Source of the DNA: Halichondria panicea
Taxonomy: Eukaryota > Porifera > Demospongiae > Suberitida > Halichondriidae
Assembly: GCF_963675165.1 (NCBI RefSeq)
Contig: NC_087390.1
Location: forward strand, 3,934,175-3,964,600
Direction: 5' to 3'
DNA: 30,426 bases
In this document: positions 20,615 through 30,426 of the stretch, piece by piece
Numbering within the stretch: the first letter of the stretch is position 1
Layout of the letters: each line of letters opens with the position of its first letter
Notes under the pieces: generated by a model
What the model was told of the DNA's origin: nothing
Seen by the model: the letters and a program-made list of their open reading frames with translations, nothing else
The model's database searches: none
Translations under genes and position numbers: made by a program

Positions 20615-20770
20615 AGGCCTGTCCACACTAGACACTCAATGCGCATTCAAACTGAATTGAGTGTGTCCACACCCAATGCGCATTGCGCGAATTCGAATTA
20701 CAACTGCTTTGACCCAATCCACCTCTGTAGGTGGATTGAATGCGCATTGCACAGGATTCGCGTGCGTTAT
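20615..20770. mobile_element. Harbinger-like 5' end (partial element)
   Basis: GGCCTGTCCACACTAGACAC starts at 20616 directly after TAA, the form expected of a PIF/Harbinger end with a 3-bp TWA target. The subterminal region carries three copies of the perfect palindrome AATGCGCATT (20638-20647, 20675-20684, 20739-20748), a second copy of TGTCCACAC at about 20665-20673, and a 10-bp perfect hairpin (CAATCCACCT..AGGTGGATTG, 20715-20738). The matching 3' end is not found in the window. The Myb-like coding start 84 bp further on fits, since this superfamily encodes a Myb/SANT-like protein beside its transposase. Confidence 0.5.
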
Positions 20771-20853
20771 TTAGAAATGTATCAATGAATTTTTATGCAG
20801 CCTTGCAGGTGCAGGTGCTCTAGCTAGCTATAGATCTACTAGATTAGGCAGAC

Positions 20854-21096
20854 ATGGCCATGGAGATGCAGCAGAAGTGGAAGAGCAGTGCTTGTGGTTG
20901 GGACAGTGAGGCTACACACGCTCTAATTAATATATGGGGCCAAACAGATGTCCAGAGCAAGCTAGACTCTGTAAAGAGGAACAGAGACATCTTCCTGAAA
21001 GTGTCTAGAGATCTCCCAAGACCTTGGATACAACTGGACAACTGGACTTGGGAGCAATGTAGGACTAAAATAAAGAACCTCACACAGAAGTATAGG
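20854..21096 (+). CDS. Myb/SANT-like DNA-binding protein, N-terminal fragment
   Basis: ATG 20854 lies in a good context. The reading gives about 80 residues with the tryptophan and helix pattern of a trihelix or Myb/SANT-like domain: WDSEATHALINIWG (first helix), VQSKLDSVKRNRDIFLKVS (second), WTWEQCRTKIKNLTQKYR (third). Such domains occur in Harbinger-type accessory proteins and in many expanded animal gene families. The frame then runs without a stop straight into the TG satellite, where it becomes Val-Cys-rich and stops being protein-like. Either a splice donor existed at the junction or the gene was truncated by the satellite. After the satellite, near 21968, AAAGGTATAGGGTGGATGAT resembles the last bases before it (GAAGTATAGG). 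No downstream part of the gene is recognised. Confidence 0.65.
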
Positions 21097-21541
21097 CGTG
21101 TGTGTGTGTGTGGTGTGTGTGTGCCGTGTGTGTGTGTGTGGGAGGGGGGGGTGTGCATGCCATGTTTGTATTTGTGTGTGTGTTGTGTGGGGGTGTGCAC
21201 GTGTGTTATGTGTGTGTGTTATGTGTGTGTGTGTGTGGGAGGGGGTGTGCACGCCGTGTGTGTGTGTTGTACGTGTATGTGTGTGTGTGTGGGAGGGACG
21301 CCGTGTTTGTGTTTGTGTTTGTGAGTGTGTGCCGTGTGCCGTGTGTGTTGTGTGTGTGTGGGAGGGGGTATGCACGGCGTGTTTGTGTGTGTGTGTGTGT
21401 GTGCCGTGTGCCGTGTGTGTGTGTGTGTGGGAGGGGGTGTGCATGCCATGTTTGTATTTGTGTGTTTGTTGTGTGGGGGTGTGCACGTGTGTTGTGTGTG
21501 TGTGTGCGTGGGAGGGGGTGTGCACGCCGTGTGTGTGTTGT

Positions 21542-21572
<31 letters not shown>

Positions 21573-21965
21573 GGAGGGACGCCGTGTTTGTGTTTGAGTG
21601 TGTGTTTGAGTGTGTGTAGGGGTGTGTAGGGGTGTGTGTGTCGTGTGTGTGTGGGAGGGGGTGTGCACGCCGTGTTTGTGTGTGTGTGTGTGTGTGTGGT
21701 GTGTGTGTGCCGTGTGTGTGTGTGTGTGGGAGGGGGTGTGCATGCCATGGGGTGTGCATGCCATGTTTGTATTTGTGTGTGTGTTGTGTGGGGGTGTGCA
21801 CGCCGTGTGTGTGTGTTGTGTGTTGTGTGTGTGTGTGTGGGAGGGGGTGTGCATGCCGTGTGTGTGTGTGTTGTGCGTGTATGTTGTGCGTGTGTGTGGG
21901 AGGGGGTGGGAGGGGGTGTGCACGTAGTGTTTATGTTTGTGTGTGTGTGGGTGTGTGTGTTATAC
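21091..21965. repeat. TG-rich satellite, block 2
   Basis: The same unit types and orientation as block 1. A higher-order period of about 290 bp is visible: the run from GTGCCGTG through CATGCCATGTTTGTATTTG, GTGCACGTGTGTT, GTTGTACGTGTATG and GGGAGGGACGCCGTG occurs at about 21121-21330 and again at about 21411-21600. A third, more diverged round starts near 21707. Confidence 0.93.
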
Positions 21966-23254
21966 AAAAGGTATAGGGTGGATGATGGCTTTCAACCACA
22001 CATCCTATCTTATTCAACACGGAATGCTCAGTTTTGAATTTTCATTTGGAATCCCGTCTCTGTTGTTGTTACCTTACTTACTGTATACCTTATATATATA
22101 TATATATATAATTATATGTATCAGTATTTAAAGTGTGTGCATGCATTTAGCTTACATTAGTTCACTTGTCATCTTTCAGGTAGGCCAGGTGGAGAGGAGA
22201 TTGATAGACTATTTTTAGGATTATCATGTGATGTTTCTTTATGTAATGGGGCAGGCTTGTGTATTGTGGTAATGTACTTGTGGATCTTAATTGTGATGTG
22301 TAAATTTCACTATCTTCATTAATTTTGGTGTATTGGTGTATCATTATTTTGGGGTTTTTGTTTTGTATACTTTTATGGTAGTAAGGCAATGGTTTGAGTT
22401 TATGTTTTGAGGGCATTCTGGAAGCTGTATGTGGCGTACACCGTGGTTGTGGTGTTTTAAAAGTATGCAGGGTACATGTATTCTGTAGTGCTCAGTGCAG
22501 GTTGTTACTCTATACCATGGGTTGGGTGGACATACCTATTAATTAAGTGAGCTTACATTTGCAGTGGCTATTATCTAAAAGACTTAGGTTATATAGTCTG
22601 AATTCAAAGTGGGCAGTACTGGTTATTGTCAATAATAATAAATGGGGGGGGGGGGGGCACAGGGGACAGAAAATAAAATTAAAACAGAAAACACAGACAA
22701 ACGATAAACAAAGAAGCACTTGAACGCCCGACCTTGAGATTCGGGAATGGGGATTAAAGATCTTTGATGGTACCAACTCTCTCCGCTCGTTCAATGCATC
22801 CACAGTCTTAAGTGTACACAGCTTAGTGTAATTATGTATAATTATTACACATTGGGTATGTTTACATAGTTATTCAATGGTTTGAGGCTATCTCATTCAT
22901 GTATTCACAGTCTTAAATAGTACCCAATTTAGTATACTTATGTATTTTACACCTTGGGTATGCTTTTAGCTATTCAATTACAGTAATAATGGTGGGAGCA
23001 CTTATCTTATGTTCTTTGGAGTGGGTTGCTGCATGCAGTTTACTTGGTTTTGTTATGGAGGCTCTCTTAGGACTTATCTCATGTGACTACTGGGTTGTGG
23101 TACTTTGGAGGGAAAAACCTAGGGTCTTATCTAATTTTTGTGGTATAGGCTTAATTAATGCTTATACATGTACATTTAGGTGACATGTGTGTGTATATAG
23201 TCTCTACATTTCTTAGAGTTAGCACAAGGCATTAGTCAAAATAAATATGTAGTA
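21966..23254. other. Spacer with simple repeats
   Basis: A (TA)n tract lies at about 22090-22112 and a G run of about 14 at 22645-22658. The 22700-22800 segment on the - strand recalls a tRNA-derived SINE but does not fold convincingly. No gene is supported. Confidence 0.45.
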
Positions 23255-23280
23255 GTGTGTGTGTGTGTGTGTGTGTGTGT
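23255..23280. repeat. (GT)13 microsatellite
   Basis: A pure GT run. It directly abuts the presumed 3' end of the Penelope-like element on the - strand. Confidence 0.95.
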
Positions 23281-25974
23281 TTTCCCCCACCAGGCAGGGG
23301 GACCCCCATGGAGAAGGGTCCCCCCGCGTGGTGGGGGACCCTTCTCCATCTAGTATGTACATAATTATTGTATACTTATTTAGAGGTTTACATGTTTATT
23401 TGTCTTAACATTATTATAGCACATATAATTATACATACATACAATCAATCATATATCTTACAATGCACCGTGGCCGATAGTTACGTTTAGACCTTTTGGA
23501 ACAACAGTATCTAATGTGAGAATCCAAAAGCGTTCAAGCTTTTTTAGTTCTTCGAGATTATCTGCTTGGTCTATTGCTTGTACGGCGAGGTGGTGTATAT
23601 TATGATCCTTGAAATTGAAATGTCTGCTAATGTAGATGGGTTGATTATGGGTGATGTTGGATCGGTGTCTACAGATTCTATAATTCAGTTGTTTTGTTGT
23701 TAGACCGACATATTGTTTTTTACAAGTAATCAGGTAGATAACGTTGGATGATTTACACGTGAAAGATCGTCTGATAGGGTGTGTCCTTCCGTTGGTGGCA
23801 CTACGGAAGTAAGTATTGCAGTTTAGGTGTGGACAGGTGGCACATCTGATGTTTTTGCAAGTTTTGGTTGACGTTTCACCCGGGCGTAGTGTTGGCCTTG
23901 TAGCATTGTGCGATGTGCTGTTGAGGCTGTGGAACTCCTGGCTGGTGGTGAGTACCATGTCAACGAATTGTTCATCTGTGGGGTATATTTTTGCACGAAT
24001 TAGGTCTTCTCCGAGTTTTTTGTGCCTTAGAGGAATAAATCTAGGTCTTGGTGCACGATAATGTTGTAGGATGATTGCCTTTAGAGCATTATAGTTTGGT
24101 GGAGGCAGACACTTAAAAGTTGGTTTTGGCTTCGAGATATTTGCGATGGTGGGTTCTTTCAGGTAGTTCTGTCTTTGTTTGTAATTGATTTTTCGAGTTG
24201 TTTTGTTGACGAGCGCTGTGGGATATTGTCTTTTGTATAGCCTTTGTTTGAACTGTTCTAAGGTCGCTAGATAGTTGTCCTTTGACGAATTAATTCTTAC
24301 GTATCTTATACATTCTCCTATTATGAGGACCTTGAATGTTGACATTGGATGACATGAATTGAAGTGTAGGTATTGGTATAAGTTTTGAGTTTTTTGGAAC
24401 GTTTTTGTGTCTAACAGGTTTGTTGCTGGGAAAGCGAGACCCTTAAAGATGGTTATATCTAAATAATCGACTGATGTTTTGGAGAATGTCCACGTGTATC
24501 TCAGTGTTGCATGGAAGCAGTTGAGTGCTGGAGGAAGGTTAGTAGGTCTTCTAGGGAGTGTTCCCAAATGATAAAGATGTCGTCTATGTACCTTTTAAGG
24601 AGGTGTGGTTTTTTGAGCTGGGTTGCAATGAACTTTTCCAAAATAGTGGACATAAAGATGTTTGCAATGGTGGGTGAGAAAGCAGCTCCCATTGCTGTCC
24701 CTTTGACTTGTTTAAAGGTGATGGGCCCAAATTCGAAAAAGTTCGAAGTGACATTGGTGTGCAACAGTTTAATAATTAGGTTCGGATCGAACAGGAGTAG
24801 ATGTTTTTTGGCATGCATTTCTTCGTAGACTATTTCTAGGCATTCTTTTTGCGGAATTGATGGGTAGAGGCTTTCTACATCGATTGTGACCAAAAAGGCA
24901 TCGTCTGGGATATGCATATATTGGAGTATACGAAGGAGAGAGCTGGAGTTGAGAAGGAAGTCTTGATGTGATCGGGCGAGAGGTTGAAGGACGTGATCGA
25001 TAAACTTGGCCGTTGGTGCTAGTAGCGAGTTTGAGTGGGATACTATTGGGCTGACTGGTGTTATGGATTTTTGGTATACCATAGAATTTGGGTGTCTGTG
25101 TTTTATTTGGTTGCGGCAGAAGAAAATTGTGGAGGTTTTTATGAGGTTTCAGTATTCTTGAATGCTCAATTAGTGTGTTCTGGAGATTTCGGTGGATTGT
25201 TGTGGCTGGGAAGGTGTCTACTTGTACATTATGTATTGGTGTCCGCTAATTGGGATGCACATATTTGTATATAGTCGCTGGTGTTCATGACCACTATGCC
25301 CAAGTTTTTATCTGCTGGTTTGATTGTGAGTGCTGCTCTATTTTTATGAAACGGTTTTTTGCGATTTTTTGTTTTTTAGGGAGATTCGTTTTTGTTGCTT
25401 GAAAAAGTGCCGGTAATTGGTCATTCAAGGAGTTCTTTGTTGTGTCTATGTAAGCTTCTAGAATAGGTTCCCCCGAGTAGATTTGAGTAATGGATGTGTG
25501 TGATGGTTTAGGTAGAAATTTCATTCGTCGGTAAATTAAAGGGTTTTGTGTGTCCTGTGATACTTGGGTTTTGACCGTTTCCTTTGTCTGTGGTTTTCGG
25601 GTTGCGTGTACATAGATTGGACGTAAAGTTTGTGCATATTAATTTGTCGAATTGTTTTAAAAGTTCGAGGTGTTGGGTGATGGTGGGGGCGTTCGGAGTG
25701 GGGGAAAAAGAGAGTCCTTTATTAAGAAGAGCGAGGTCGGTATCCTGTAAATCCACTGAACTTAAGTTGTGTACGCTTAAGTCAGTGTTGAATTGGCTTG
25801 GGGGCCTAAGGATAAAAAAGAATTTTGTGCATTTTTGGGTGATGTAATTGGGCACTTGGTCGGATTTGTCTGGTTGTGGGATAACTTGCATTTCTTTTGG
25901 GCTGGTTGACTCCCCGTTGTTTTTCGTTTTCCCTCTTTGGTTGGCTTAGGTGTTTTCTTGCTTTTGATTTCCAT
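23281..25974 (-). mobile_element. Penelope-like retroelement, RT plus GIY-YIG, nearly full length but broken
   Basis: Coding remnants run on - from ATG at 25974-25972 to TAA at 23460-23458, about 840 codons, the usual length of this family. In order: a Lys-rich start (KKTPKPTKEGKRK), LLNKGLSFSPTP, KPADKNLGIVVM (about 25290), then reverse transcriptase motifs TIDVESLYPSIP (motif A), KGTAMGAAFSPTIANIF (motif B) and YIDD (motif C, 24590-24579). A Cys motif follows (CKNIRCATCPHLNC), then a GIY-YIG endonuclease signature (IYLITCKKQYVGLTTKQL, with R and H following). The order RT then GIY-YIG is that of endonuclease-bearing Penelope-like elements. The frame changes at least four times (near 25800-25880, 25510, 25290-25080 and 24500-24567), so it is inactive. 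The 369-codon C-terminal segment is still fully open. The non-coding 3' part ends at the GT run. No hammerhead core was seen. Confidence 0.9.
23308..23349. repeat. 17-bp perfect inverted repeat (hairpin)
   Basis: ATGGAGAAGGGTCCCCC at 23308-23324 pairs exactly with 23333-23349 across an 8-base loop. Further C and G runs on both sides (CCCCCACCAGG, GGGGGACCCCC) could extend or compete with it. It lies in the 3' non-coding part of the Penelope-like element. It could be a structural end of that element or an independent small foldback. Confidence 0.9.
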
Positions 25975-28761
25975 ATGTGTTGTGTGTGTGTTGTTGTGTG
26001 GGGGTGTGCACGCCGTGTATGTGTGTTGTGCGTTTGTGTGTGGGAGGGGTGTGTGCTGTGTGTGTGTGGGAGGGGGTGTGCACGCCGTGTTTGTGTGTGT
26101 GTGTGCCGTGTGTGTGTATGGGGGGATGTGCACACTGTGTGGGGTGGGGTGTGCATGCAGTGTTTGTATTTGTGTGTGTTGTGTGGGGGTGTGCACGCCG
26201 TGTGTGTGTGTTGTGTGTGTGTGTGGGAGGGGGTGTGCACGCGTGTGTGTATTGTGTGTGTGTGTGTGTGTATGTGGTGTGCACGCCGTGTGGGGGGGCC
26301 GTGTGTGTGGGAGAGGGTGTGCCCACGCCGTGTTTGTATGTGTGGGAGGGGGTGTGCACGCCGTGTTTGTGTGTGTGGTACGTGTGTGTGGGTGGGGGGG
26401 TGTGCACGCCGTGTGTGTGTGTGTGTGTGTGTGTGGTGTGCACGCCGTGTTGGGGGGGTGTGTAGGCCGTGTATGTGTGTGTGTTGTGTGGTGTGTGGGG
26501 GTGTGCACGCCGTGTGTGCGTGTGTGTGTATGTGTGGGAGGGTGTGTGCACGCCGTGTTTGTGTTTGTGTGTGTATGTGTGTGTTGTGTGTGTGGGATGT
26601 GCACGCCGTGTTTGTGTGTGTGTGTGTGTGTGTGGGGGGTGGGTGTGTGTGTCGTGTGTGTCGTGTGTGTGTGTGTTGTGTGAGTGTTGGAGGGGGCACG
26701 TGTTGGAGGGGGCATGCCGTATTTGTGAGTGTGTGCCGTGTGCCGTGTGTGTGTGTGGGGGGGTGTGCACACTGTGTGTGTGGGAGGGGGTGTGCACGCC
26801 GTGTTTGTGTGTGTGTGTGCCGTGTGTGTGTATGGGGGGATGTGCACACTGTGTGGGGTGGGGTGTGCATGCAGTGTTTGTATTTGTGTGTGTTGTGTGG
26901 GGGTGTGCACGCCGTGTGTGTGTGTTGTGTGTGTGTGTGGGAGGGGGTGTGCACGCGTGTGTGTATTGTGTGTGTATGTGGTGTGCACGCCGTGTGGGGG
27001 GGCCGTGTATGTGTGTGTGGGAGAGGGTGTGCCCACGCCGTGTTTGTGTGTGTGGTACGTGTGTGTGGGTGGGGGGGTGTGCACGCCGTGTGTGTGTGTG
27101 TGTGTGTGTGTGGTGTGCACGCCGTGTTGGGGGGGTGTGTAGGCCGTGTATGTGTGTGTGTTGTGTGGTGTGTGGGGGTGTGCACATGTGTGGGGGTGTG
27201 CACGCCGTGTGTGCGTGTGTGTGTATGTGTGGGAGGGTGTGTGCACGCCGTGTTTGTGTTTGTGTGTGTATGTGTGTCGTGTGGGGGTGTGTTGTGTGTG
27301 TGGGATGTGCACGCCGTGTTTGTGTGTGTGTGTGTGTGTGTGGGGGGTGGGTGTGTGTGTCGTGTGTGTCGTGTGTGTGTGTGTTGTGTGAGTGTTGGAG
27401 GGGGCACGTGTTGGAGGGGGCATGCCGTATTTGTGAGTGTGTGCCGTGTGCCGTGTGTGTGTGTGGGGGGGTGTGCACACTGTGTGTGTGGGAGGGGGTG
27501 TGCATGCCGTGTTCGTATTTGTGTGTGTGCACGCCGTGTGTGTGTGTGTGTGTGGGAGGGGGTGTGCACGCCGTGATTATGTTAGTGTGTGTGTGGGTGT
27601 CGTGTGTGTGTGTATGTGTGGGTGTGTGTGTTGTGTAGGGGTGTGTGTGGTGTGTGTGTGCCGTGTGTGTCTGTGGGGGTTGAGTGTCTGTGGGGGTTGA
27701 GGGGGTATGCATGCCGTGTGTTTGTTTTTTTGTGTGGGAGTTTGTGTGTGTGTGGGAGGGGGTGTGCACGCCGCCGTGTTTATGTTTGTGTGTGTATGTG
27801 TGGGGGTGTGTGTGTCGTGTGTGCGTGTGTGTGTGTGTGGGGGTGTGTGTGTCGTGTGGTGTAAGGTTGAGGTGGTATGCATGCCGTGTTTGTATTTGTG
27901 TGTGTGTTGTGTGGGGGTTTGTGTGTGTGTGGGAGGGGGTGTGCACGCCGTGTTTGTGTGTTTGTGTGTGGGATGGGTTTGTGTGTGGGATGGGGAGTGT
28001 TTATGTTTGTGTGTGTGTGTTGTGTGGTGGTGTGTGTGTCGTGTGTGTGTGTGGGGGTGTGGGGGTGTGTGAGTCGTGTGTGTTGTGTGTTGTGTGTGTG
28101 GGAGGGGGTGTGCACGCCGTGTGTGGTGTGTGTGTGTGTGTGTGTTGGGGGTGTGCACGCTGTGTATGTGGGAGGGGGTGTGCATGCCGTGTTTATATTT
28201 GTGTGTGTGTTGTGTGGGGATGTGCACGCCGTGTTGTGTGTGTGTGTGTGTGTGTGGGAGGCGGTGTGCACGCCGTGTTTGTGTGTGGTGTGGGGTGTGC
28301 ACGCCGTGTTGTGTCGTGTTTGTGTATGTGTGTGTGTGATGTGTGTGTGTGTGCCGTGTGTGTGGGTGTGCACGCCGTGTGTGTTGGAGGGGGTGTGCAT
28401 GCCGTGTTTGTATTTGTGTGTTGTTGTGTGGGGGTGTGCACGCCGTGTGTGTGTGCTTGTGCGTTTGTGTGTGTTTGTGTGTGGGAGGGGGTGTGTGTGT
28501 GTGTGTGTGGGGGGGAGGTATGTGTGTGTGTGTGTTGTGTGTGTGTGGGAGGGTGTGTGCACGCCATGTTTTTGTGTGTGGTGTGTGTGTGTGCCGTGTG
28601 TGTGTATGAGGGTGTGTGCACACTGTGTGTGTGGGAGGGTGTGTGCATGCCTCGTTTGTATTTGTGTGTGTTGTGTGGGGGTGTGCACGCCGTTTGTGTG
28701 TGTGTGTGTGGGAGGGGGTGTGCACGCCGTGTTTGTGTGTGTGGTACGTGTGTGTTTGGGT

Positions 28762-28795
<34 letters not shown>

Positions 28796-30426
28796 TGGGC
28801 ACACCCTGTGGGGTAGGCCGTGTATGTGTGTGTGTGGTGTGTGGTGTGTGTGTGTTGTGTGTGTTGAGGGGGGTGTGTGTACGCCGTGAGTGTGTGTATG
28901 TGTGTGTGTGTGGGAGAGGGTGTGCATGCCGTGTTTGTGTGTGTGTTGTTTGAGTGTGTGTTGTGTGGGGGTGTTCACGCCGTATTTGTGTGTGTGGTAT
29001 GTGTGTGGGGGTGTGCACGCAGTGTTTGTGTGTGTGTGTGTGTGCCGTGTGTGTGTGTGGGGGCTGTGTGTGTGGGAGGGGGTGTGCGTGCCATGTTTGT
29101 GTGTTTGTGTGTGTGTGATTGTGGTGTGTTTGCCGTGTGTATGTGTGGGGGGGGTGTGTGGGAGGCATGTCGTGTTTGTGTTTGTGGGAGGGGGTGTGCA
29201 TGCCGTGTTTGTGTGTTTGTGTGTGTGTGATTGTGGTGTGTGTGTGTGGTGTGTGTGTTTGCCGTGGGTATGTGTGGGGGGTGTGTGTGTGGGAGGCATG
29301 CCGTGTTTGTATTTGTGTGTGTGTTGTGTGGGGGTGTGCACGCCGTGTGTGTGTGTTGTGCGTGTGTATTGTGCGTGTGTGTGTATGTATGTGGGAGGGG
29401 GTGTGCACACCGTGTTTGTGTTTGTGATGTGTGTTGTGGGGGTGTGTGTGTTGTGTGTGTTGTGTGGGGGTGTGTATGTCGTGTGTGTGTGTGTGGGGGT
29501 GTGTGTGTGTGTCGTGTGTGTGTGTGTATGGTGTATGTTGTGTGTTGTGTGTGTGTGGCCTCGAGGGGGTGTGCACGCCGTGTTTGTGTGTGTGTGTGTG
29601 TGTGTGTGTGGTGTGAGTGTGTGTGTGGGGGTGTGTGCACGCTGTGTGTGTGGGGGCGTGTGTTGTGTGTTGTGTGGGGGTATGTTGTGTGGGGGTATGT
29701 GTGTCGTGTGTGTGTGTGTGTGTGTGTGGGGGTGTGTGTGTGTGTGTGTTGTGTGTGTGTGGGAGGGGGTGTGCACGCCGTGTTTGTGTGTGTGTATGTG
29801 TGTGGGGTGTGTATGTGTGTGGGAGGGAATGTGCATGCCGCGTTTGTGTGTGTGGTGTGTGTGTGTGGGTGGGAGGGGCCGTGTTTGGGGTGTGCACTGC
29901 CGTGTGTGTGCGTTGTGTGTGTGTGTGTGTTGGAGGGGGTGTGCACGCCGTGTTTGTGTGTGTGTCGTGTTTGTGTGTGTGTGTGTGGGTGGGTGTGCAC
30001 GCCGTGAGCATGCCGTGTTTGTATACATATGTGGGGGTGTACACGCTGGGTGTGCTTGCCGTGTGTGTATGGTGTATGTGGGGAGGGTGTAGGCCGTGGT
30101 GCACGCCGTGTGTGTGGTGTGTTGTGTGTGTGTGTTTGTTCAAGCCGTGTGTGTGTGTTTGTTCAAGCCGTGTGTGTGTGTGTGTTTGTGCAAGCCGTGT
30201 GTGTGTGGTGTGTGGGGAGAGTGTAGGCCGTGGTGCACGCCGTGTTTGTGGTGTTGTGGTGTGAGTGTGTTGTGTGTGTGTGTGTGTGAGTGTGTGTTGT
30301 GTGTGTGTGTGAGTGTGTGTTGTGTGTGTGTGTGGGGGGGTGTGCACGCCGTGTGTGTTTGTGTGGGGGGGGGTGTGCATGCCGTGTGTGTGGTGTGTGT
30401 TGTGTGTTGTGTGTGTGTGTGTGTGT
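25975..30426. repeat. TG-rich satellite, block 3 (runs past window end)
   Basis: Same family and orientation as blocks 1 and 2, with at least 4.45 kb visible. A higher-order tandem duplication of about 710 bp is clear: landmarks TATGGGGGGATGTGCACACT (26117 and 26831), CATGCCGTATTTGTGAGTG (26713 and 27421), GTGCCCACGCCGTG and GTGGTACGTGTG each recur at 708-720 bp spacing, covering about 26075-26785 and 26785-27495. A diverged trace of the same order lies near 28680-28850. From about 27600 on the units are less regular, with CAAGCCGTGTG variants near 30143-30200. G runs (GGGAGGGGG, GGGGGGG) recur throughout on one strand. Confidence 0.95.

Noticed and set aside
22660-22800. tRNA-derived SINE on the - strand
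   Set aside because: A GTTCAAG-like B-box motif is present, but acceptor and T-arm pairing are not convincing and no second copy is in the window.
23816-25847. + strand frames of 79-105 codons across this stretch
   Set aside because: Antisense shadows of the Penelope-like coding sequence.
23281-25974. Hammerhead ribozyme in the Penelope-like element
   Set aside because: Expected from the family, but I found no CTGANGA core on the - strand by eye; a covariance search would decide.
19339-30380. Very long reading frames in all frames of the TG satellite, up to 866 codons on - (27780-30380), rich in His and Thr, or Val and Cys on +
   Set aside because: TG/CA repeats contain almost no stop codons, so openness in all six frames follows from composition. 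There is no domain or start context.
19352-30426. Telomere repeat array
   Set aside because: The G-rich strand bias is suggestive, but TTAGGG or a similar telomeric unit is not repeated anywhere in it.

Overview
The window is eukaryotic and intergenic or repeat-rich in character. It has no bacterial-style gene packing, it carries short GT..AG introns (34-120 bp) inside recognisable coding remnants, and it is full of transposable elements and tandem repeats. The short introns, AT-rich spacers and the mix of families (DDE integrase-core genes, G2E3-like HECT genes, a KMT5A-like SET fragment, piggyBac, Penelope and Harbinger relatives) suggest an early-branching animal. A demosponge is my best guess; this is inference, because no single marker proves it. 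I see no intact host gene. Every coding region I recognise is broken by stops, frameshifts or deletions.

Region 1 (1-4510). Two inverted arms of a 13-15 bp minisatellite (about 406-790 and 4141-4290) enclose a broken DDE integrase gene on + (884-2042) and a multi-exon broken HECT-type E3 ligase gene on - (2264-4006). The two genes converge. A GC-rich cluster of hairpins follows at 4285-4500. I propose the whole as a candidate undescribed transposable element.

Region 2 (4510-13400). This holds a second, different integrase gene with introns (5342-6052) and a dispersed repeat present twice (6549-6734 and 13200-13389). It also holds two inverted copies of a piggyBac-derived element (7938-8636 on -, 12307-13184 on +), a SET-domain fragment starting exactly at the end of one of them (8620-9051), and a 1.17 kb element with 36-bp terminal inverted repeats (9685-10855).

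Region 3 (13400-19340). Mostly non-coding sequence with a possible two-exon gene remnant on - (about 17288-17700) and a third, diverged piggyBac-type element with intact TTAA target duplications (18340-19239).

Region 4 (19350-30426). Three blocks of one TG-rich satellite, all in the same orientation (19352-20221, 21091-21965, 25975 to the window end). Between the first two sits a Harbinger-like end with a Myb/SANT-like coding fragment. Between the last two sits a nearly full-length but broken Penelope-like retroelement on -, bounded by (GT)n on one side and the satellite on the other.

Across 350-16680 there are about 40 exact or near-exact, head-to-tail, two-copy duplications of 8-17 bp. None that I found is longer than 17 bp. 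Comparison of the two inverted piggyBac copies shows that some arose after those copies diverged. This is the most unusual window-wide signal.
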